Below the pieces are notes generated by a model. That model saw only the letters and a program-made list of their open reading frames with translations. It searched no databases and was not told the DNA's origin. From an uncultured Flavobacterium sp. (GTDB lineage: Bacteria; Bacteroidota; Bacteroidia; Flavobacteriales; Flavobacteriaceae): 46,621 bases of DNA. The position numbers and the translations under genes are program-made. Location of the stretch: the NCBI GenBank assembly GCA_937773775.1, contig CALJVL010000002.1:1-46621 (forward strand), given 5' to 3'. Shown in pieces: positions 43,555-46,621 of the stretch (the stretch's first letter is position 1; every line of letters starts with the position of its first letter).

Positions 43555-43720
43555 AAAGGCAGGTCTCCTGACTTACAGTATTTTTATCATCCCTCCCAGA
43601 AATTAAAAAATTTTCAGTGGATATAATTGATAAAAACTATAACGCTGTTTTACAGTTGCGAGACAGTTCGAGATTTACACACGATTTCCTATTAGCTCCG
43701 ATAGCATCGAAGACCTTTTT
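43555..43720 (-). ncRNA. Cobalamin riboswitch
   Basis: Read on the minus strand: the P1 5' arm AGGTCT (43716-43711), CGGAGCTAATAGGAAATCG, TGTGTAAATCTCGAACTG, CTCGCAACTGTAA (the conserved core), GGGAGGGATGATAA, then GTCAGGAGACCTGCC, with AGACCT (43566-43561) closing P1. These match cobalamin aptamer consensus blocks in order and spacing. A run of seven U follows directly. The first gene downstream is fabH. Confidence 0.85.
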
Positions 43721-43750
43721 CTTGAAATAAATAAGCAAAGAACTTTTGCG

Positions 43751-43781
43751 CAAAGTTAGAAGGAATATAAGTATAGTGCAA
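43751..43781 (-). promoter_or_regulatory. Promoter of the riboswitch transcript
   Basis: Minus strand TTG (43781-43779), 20 bases, TAACTTTG (43758-43751). It is placed correctly, about 30 bases before the aptamer P1. Confidence 0.7.
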
Positions 43782-43821
43782 CTTAATTAACCTTTTGCAT
43801 AAAGAAAGTACCGTTTCATAT

Positions 43822-43835
43822 GCCTTGTGGCGCAA
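43822..43835 (+). repeat. 14-bp copy of the tRNA-Arg 5' part
   Basis: GCCTTGTGGCGCAA is identical to 22287-22300 inside tRNA-Arg. Similarity stops on both sides. It could be a scar of integration or recombination at that tRNA, or chance. Confidence 0.4.
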
Positions 43836-44003
43836 TAGGACCATAGATTACTTGACAAGATATTGGAAAATCAGAGAATTATGTACCGATATTGTTTTTT
43901 TAAAATGACTTCGTAAAGCGGAGTTTTACACAATCTTTTAAAAAAGTTTTGTCAAATTAATTATCAAGCCAACTGGAACTGTTACTTTGAAAGAAAGATA
44001 ACA
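43836..44003. other. Non-coding stretch
   Basis: No gene seen. CTTTTAAAA-type runs only. Confidence 0.35.
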
Positions 44004-44140
44004 GCGCACAACAAGGGTTTTGCTAAATTGCAGGCCATGGTATTAAATTCTAATGTAATTTTGTATATTTTAGATCACTAATAATTTAATATTACAGGTA
44101 AGATTGCCCGCAATTTAGCAAAGCCTTTCCCGTTACTAAA
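44004..44140 (+). repeat. Large inverted repeat, attC-like
   Basis: GGTTTTGCTAAATTGC (44016-44031) pairs with GCAATTTAGCAAAGCC (44110-44125) at 15 of 16 bases. The outer AAC (44010) and GTT (44132) lie in the attC orientation, with about 78 bases between the arms. No gene next to it shows the matching start/end complementarity, so cassette status is unproven. Confidence 0.45.
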
Positions 44141-44285
44141 TAATTTTGAAAAGCCAAAGGCAGAAAACTACATAAAGAATCTAAGTTTTCGGATGTTGCC
44201 GTTAAAAAGACAATGAAGGAAGTTTGAAAAATAGATTATCAGTTCTGAAATTGGTAAAGCATATAAACCGCAGTGAAATAATGCC

Positions 44286-44313
44286 TAAAAAAAAACCCCG
44301 CGATAAACGGGGA
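44286..44313 (-). terminator. Terminator of the small membrane-protein gene
   Basis: CCCCG-CGATAAA-CGGGG with an A9 run on its left, that is, a U-run on the minus strand. Confidence 0.75.
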
Positions 44314-44323
44314 TGTAAATTTT

Positions 44324-44577
44324 CTAACCTTTGTCATTTTGGTCATGACCTTCTTGCTTGACTAATTTATTATAGATTCCTAATAATAAAAAAGGTGCCG
44401 CCCATTGTCCAACAAATAATGCTGAGTGTTTTCGTCCAGCAATTTTCAATCCTGCGGACACAGTCCATTGAAACAATTGCTGACCACAAAAAATGTATCA
44501 GATGGTACTTTGGCAGTTTGTTTTTCAATTGCTTTTGTAACTGGTCCTTCGCTTTTATCGTTGCTTTCTAAATTCAT
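44324..44577 (-). pseudogene. Small membrane protein, one frameshift
   Basis: From the ATG at 44577: MNLESNDKSEGPVTKAIEKQ, then TAKVPSDTF. A frame change is then needed at a T6 run (about 44488-44496). After it the protein continues WTVSAGLKIAGRKHSALFVG, QWAAPFLLLGIYNKLVKQEG, HDQNDKG to TAG at 44326-44324. One extra T would restore it. The result is a protein of about 85 residues with one or two membrane helices, of a type I recall from Flavobacteria without known function. Confidence 0.65.
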
Positions 44578-45198
44578 AATAATATGTTTTTAAGATATAA
44601 ATCAAGTTACTTCTTTTAGTGTTAAATTTATTACAAAATTAAACTAAACTTTGTATAATTGTTTATTAACATTTAACGTTAATATATTATTCAACAGCTG
44701 CTAACAAAGAAAAAATCTTATACATGGTTTATGTCAGCTACACGATTTCCTTTTGAAAAACTCTGATATTCAGCAAAGAACCGACTAGGCTAAAAACTTA
44801 ATTAATAACACTTATTGTATCCTTGAATGTGGTCTGTTTTTAAATACAATTTCATTAAAGGATGTACGTAATCTTAATGCTTCGAAATACCTACTTCGTT
44901 GACTACCTGATTGGTACTTTGGTGCTATCGAGTTCCATTTTCGATGTATTGGTGTTCGAAGACTTAGATACAACCGTTAAGTTCAAATAAATGCTCGTCT
45001 CTAATTGTGAACTACAAACAAGTATCAGTACTTTTATTAGATAGGTTTTTTAAAAGAGAAAAAGAAAACAAAAGTAAAAACAAAAACATAAGGAAAAAAG
45101 AAAACAAAAGGGGCTCCACCCCTTTTTAATGCCATTTGCGCTACTATCTTTTAAAAAGAGAATTAGGATAACTTTAAAATTTAAAAAAATTACGAATC
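44578..45198. other. 620 bases without a convincing gene
   Basis: No frame with recognisable motifs. 44860-45000 is less AT-rich but has stops in all frames. 45040-45105 is an A-rich purine tract ahead of a terminator. Confidence 0.4.
45107..45127 (+). terminator. Intrinsic terminator-like hairpin
   Basis: AAAAGGGG-CTCCA-CCCCTTTT followed by T; no gene lies directly upstream. Confidence 0.6.
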
Positions 45199-45786
45199 AT
45201 GGCAGTATTTGGATATGCGCGCGTTTCAAGCGTAGATCAAAATTTAGATTCTCAAAAAGACGAGCTTAAAAAATATGGATGCTCAAAAATTTTTCTTTGA
45301 AAAATTTCAGGGAAAAATACTTTACGCCCAGAGTTAAATAAATTAGTAAACCTCTTTAAGAGAAAATGATGTAGTAGTAGTTTATAAATTAGAGCGATTA
45401 GCAAAATCACTAAAAGACTTAATAGAATTACTGGGTTTACTAGAGGCTAAAAAAGTAGAATTTGAAAGTCTTTCGGATGGAATAGATACAGGAACAGCAG
45501 TTGGTAATTAATGTTTCATGTAGTAGGAGCGTTTGCGGAATTTGAAAGGAATATAATTTCTGAAAGAACAAGAGTAGGACTAGCAAGAGCAAGAGGAACA
45601 ATGGGAGGAAAACCAAAAGGACTATCAGCAGATGCACAAAAAAAAGCCATAAAGGCAAAACAATTATATGATGAACAACAATTAAGTATAGATGTAATTT
45701 GTAAAGTGTTAGAAATAGCAAGTAAAACAACGCTATATAAATACATACGATTTGAAAATGAAAGACTGGAAGAATTAAAAAAATAA
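45199..45786 (+). pseudogene. Serine recombinase (resolvase/invertase), three frameshifts
   Basis: The start MAVFGYARVSSVDQNLDSQK contains catalytic Ser10 and the resolvase YARVSS..Q signature. Frames then change near 45290 (to FEKISGKNTLRPELNKL), near 45355 (to VVVYKLERLAKSLKDLIELL, DGIDTGTAVG) and at 45510 (to MFHVVGAFAEFERNIISERT, KGLSADAQKKA, then a C-terminal helix-turn-helix). Each break is a one-base change in or near a homopolymer. Repaired, the protein is about 195 residues, normal for Tn3/Pin-type resolvases. As written it cannot be made. Confidence 0.8.
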
Positions 45787-45901
45787 AGGCTTAGGATAGG
45801 CTGATTTGGATAATCCCTAAAGGTCGGGCTATACACTATATCTTTTTTTTTCTATGTTCATATAAAAGACAAAAAACCTTTTTTTAAGACAAAAAAAGGA
45901 T
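45787..45901. other. Short gap
   Basis: Contains AAAAAACCTTTTTTT and similar runs, and GGTCGGGCTATACACTATA (compare 18737-18755). No gene. Confidence 0.35.
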
Positions 45902-45941
45902 TGGGTATGCATATAAAATCCGCAGTATTAGTTAAACAGCA
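45902..45941 (+). repeat. Isolated IS3-element end
   Basis: 34 of 40 bases match the left end of the IS at 6610-6649 (TGGGTATGCATATAAAATCC against TGGATATGCAAATAAAAGCC, then CGCAGTATTAGTTAAACAGC). No transposase gene or opposite end follows inside the window, so this is a remnant or a solo end of a related IS. Confidence 0.65.
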
Positions 45942-45994
45942 ATAACTTATAAAAGTTATTGTAGTTGCAGCTTTTTATTTTTTTGAGAATCAAA

Positions 45995-46158
45995 AATTGA
46001 TCAATACTTGTTCTATTGCGGTGTGACTGATCTTTGCATTAAGCAAAGACGTAGAGTTTTGTTGTAAGGACGAACGGATGGAAAGCACTTAGCTCGTTAC
46101 AGTTACTTCTACAACCTGACTACCCGTGACCCTTCGTTTGCACAAGTATCGATTCAAT
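45995..46158. repeat. Imperfect inverted repeat around a structured stretch
   Basis: The outer arms end ATACTTGT (45995-46011) and begin ACAAGTAT (46142-46158), with 13 of 17 positions mirrored. Inside are CTTTGC-ATTAA-GCAAAG and GTTGTA/TACAAC hairpins. Sequence between 46159 and 46380 shows no gene. It may be a mobile-element remnant or a structured RNA. Confidence 0.35.
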
Positions 46159-46381
46159 TTATATTCAGTTATTTTTTAAAAGACAACTGAACTAATTCAA
46201 GTTTTTTGGAAAATTTATTCCCTGGTCGCTAACGGATTCACTTAAAATTTTTAAGATGTGAATACTCGCTAAGAAACTGGCTCGTAATGATAAAGATATG
46301 AGTACCGATAAAGTTATATATTCTTTTTCAGGACTGCCTGAGCAAGTTCAGCTTAATCTAAAGGGAGGTTACTATTTGAAG

Positions 46382-46414
46382 AAAAGAAACCTGCGATAAA
46401 CAGGTTTCTTTTTT
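46382..46414. terminator. Terminator of the fasciclin gene
   Basis: AGAAACCTG-CGATAAA-CAGGTTTCT with T-runs to the right and A-rich sequence to the left. It lies 20 bases past the stop of the minus-strand gene. Confidence 0.7.
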
Positions 46415-46433
46415 CAAATTCTTTGCCAATTAT

Positions 46434-46621
46434 TTAGGCTGGCATTATTACCTTATTAACGGCATGAATAACTCCATTATCCGTTTCTACATCAGCAAGA
46501 ACTACTTGCGCGTCATTGATAAAGACCTTTCCTTCTTTTAAATGAACCGTTACTTGTTCGCCGTTTACCGTTGTGGCTTTCATACCATCGGATAAATCGG
46601 TCGACATAATTTTGCCCGCAA
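46434..46621 (-). CDS. Fasciclin (FAS1) domain protein, C-terminal part
   Basis: The last 61 residues are visible; the rest lies beyond the right edge. AGKIMSTDLSDGMKATTVNG, the strand EQVTVHLKEGKVFINDAQVV and the ending ADVETDNGVIHAVNKVIMP match the second half of a FAS1 domain, whose H2 motif is NGVIHVID.VL.P. FAS1 proteins are exported or surface adhesion-like proteins; the signal peptide would be off-window. The stop is at 46434-46436. Confidence 0.85.
   Translation of the reverse strand, partial: AGKIMSTDLSDGMKATTVNGEQVTVHLKEGKVFINDAQVVLADVETDNGVIHAVNKVIMPA

Noticed and set aside
45440..45836. Minus-strand hydrophobic frames over the resolvase
   Set aside because: They are antisense to a readable serine recombinase; the Leu-rich look comes from A-rich codons on the other strand.
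45995..46158. A known RNA gene (tRNA, tmRNA or rRNA piece)
   Set aside because: No tRNA arms, no tag reading frame and no rRNA signature could be found; only an imperfect inverted repeat.

Overview
The window looks like a chromosomal segment of a Flavobacterium or close relative (Bacteroidota). It is AT-rich. Several promoters have the Bacteroidota form TTG-N19/20-TAnnTTTG (for example at 17352-17382, 18901-18931, 22199-22228, 25827-25857 and 43751-43781). The core gene content (KdsC, Maf, small MscS, DUF2911, DUF1684, M56/BlaI pair, PIG-L plus sodium symporter) is also typical of the group. No database search was possible; family names rest on motifs and remembered family features.

Layout. 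Positions 1-6603 carry a co-directional housekeeping block: Rossmann/DUF2520 protein, KdsC, UbiA-type prenyltransferase, Maf, MscS, AI-2E transporter and an outer-membrane barrel. A complete IS3-family element follows at 6610-7874, with imperfect terminal inverted repeats, a 3-bp GAC target duplication and an orfA/orfB pair. From 8039 to 22407 come secreted proteins, a frameshifted PIG-L deacetylase next to a sodium:solute symporter, a minus-strand cluster (DUF2911, HAD, TcdA, TatD, DUF1684), an MFS transporter, a BlaI/M56 regulatory pair with a tandem operator, apt and tRNA-Arg(ACG).

Accessory region, about 22.4-42.3 kb. It begins beside tRNA-Arg with phage or plasmid debris (AntA antirepressor, ATPase fragment) and long stretches without convincing genes. 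Then come two related defence-like modules with the same promoter repeat upstream and a homologous LexA/UmuD-like S24 domain at the C terminus of each helicase. The first is MazG plus a GIY-YIG/DUF2075/S24 fusion. The second is a Nudix, a PLD/DEAD/DUF3427/S24 helicase with a heavily frameshifted front end, and an HNH protein. A Hachiman pair (hamA-hamB), a helix-hairpin-helix protein, a Nudix hydrolase and a secreted protein follow.

The most interesting signal is that parts of this region look like integron cassettes. A 96-bp element occurs twice (34188-34283 and 41048-41143; 84/96 identical, ungapped) and similarity stops exactly at GTTA. The nine bases that start each following unit (GTTACCTGC; GTTAGCAAA) are the exact reverse complement of nine bases just beyond the unit's last gene (GCAGGTAAC at 38784; TTTGCTAAC at 42022), and both ends continue with AGCCATT. 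That matches the AAC...GTT logic of attC sites. A decayed tyrosine-recombinase C terminus lies directly upstream of the second copy. Hachiman would thus be cassette cargo.

Right flank, 42.3-46.6 kb. An acyl-CoA thioesterase truncated after about 36 family-like codons marks the island edge. Next are fabH with a cobalamin riboswitch and its own promoter pointing at it, a short repeat of the tRNA-Arg 5' half, a frameshifted small membrane protein, a serine resolvase with three frameshifts, an isolated IS-end sequence, and the C terminus of a fasciclin protein running off the edge. Single-base frameshifts in homopolymers recur (9.56, 22.98, 29.14, 29.4-30.2, 44.5 and 45.2-45.5 kb), so some pseudogene calls may be sequencing errors.
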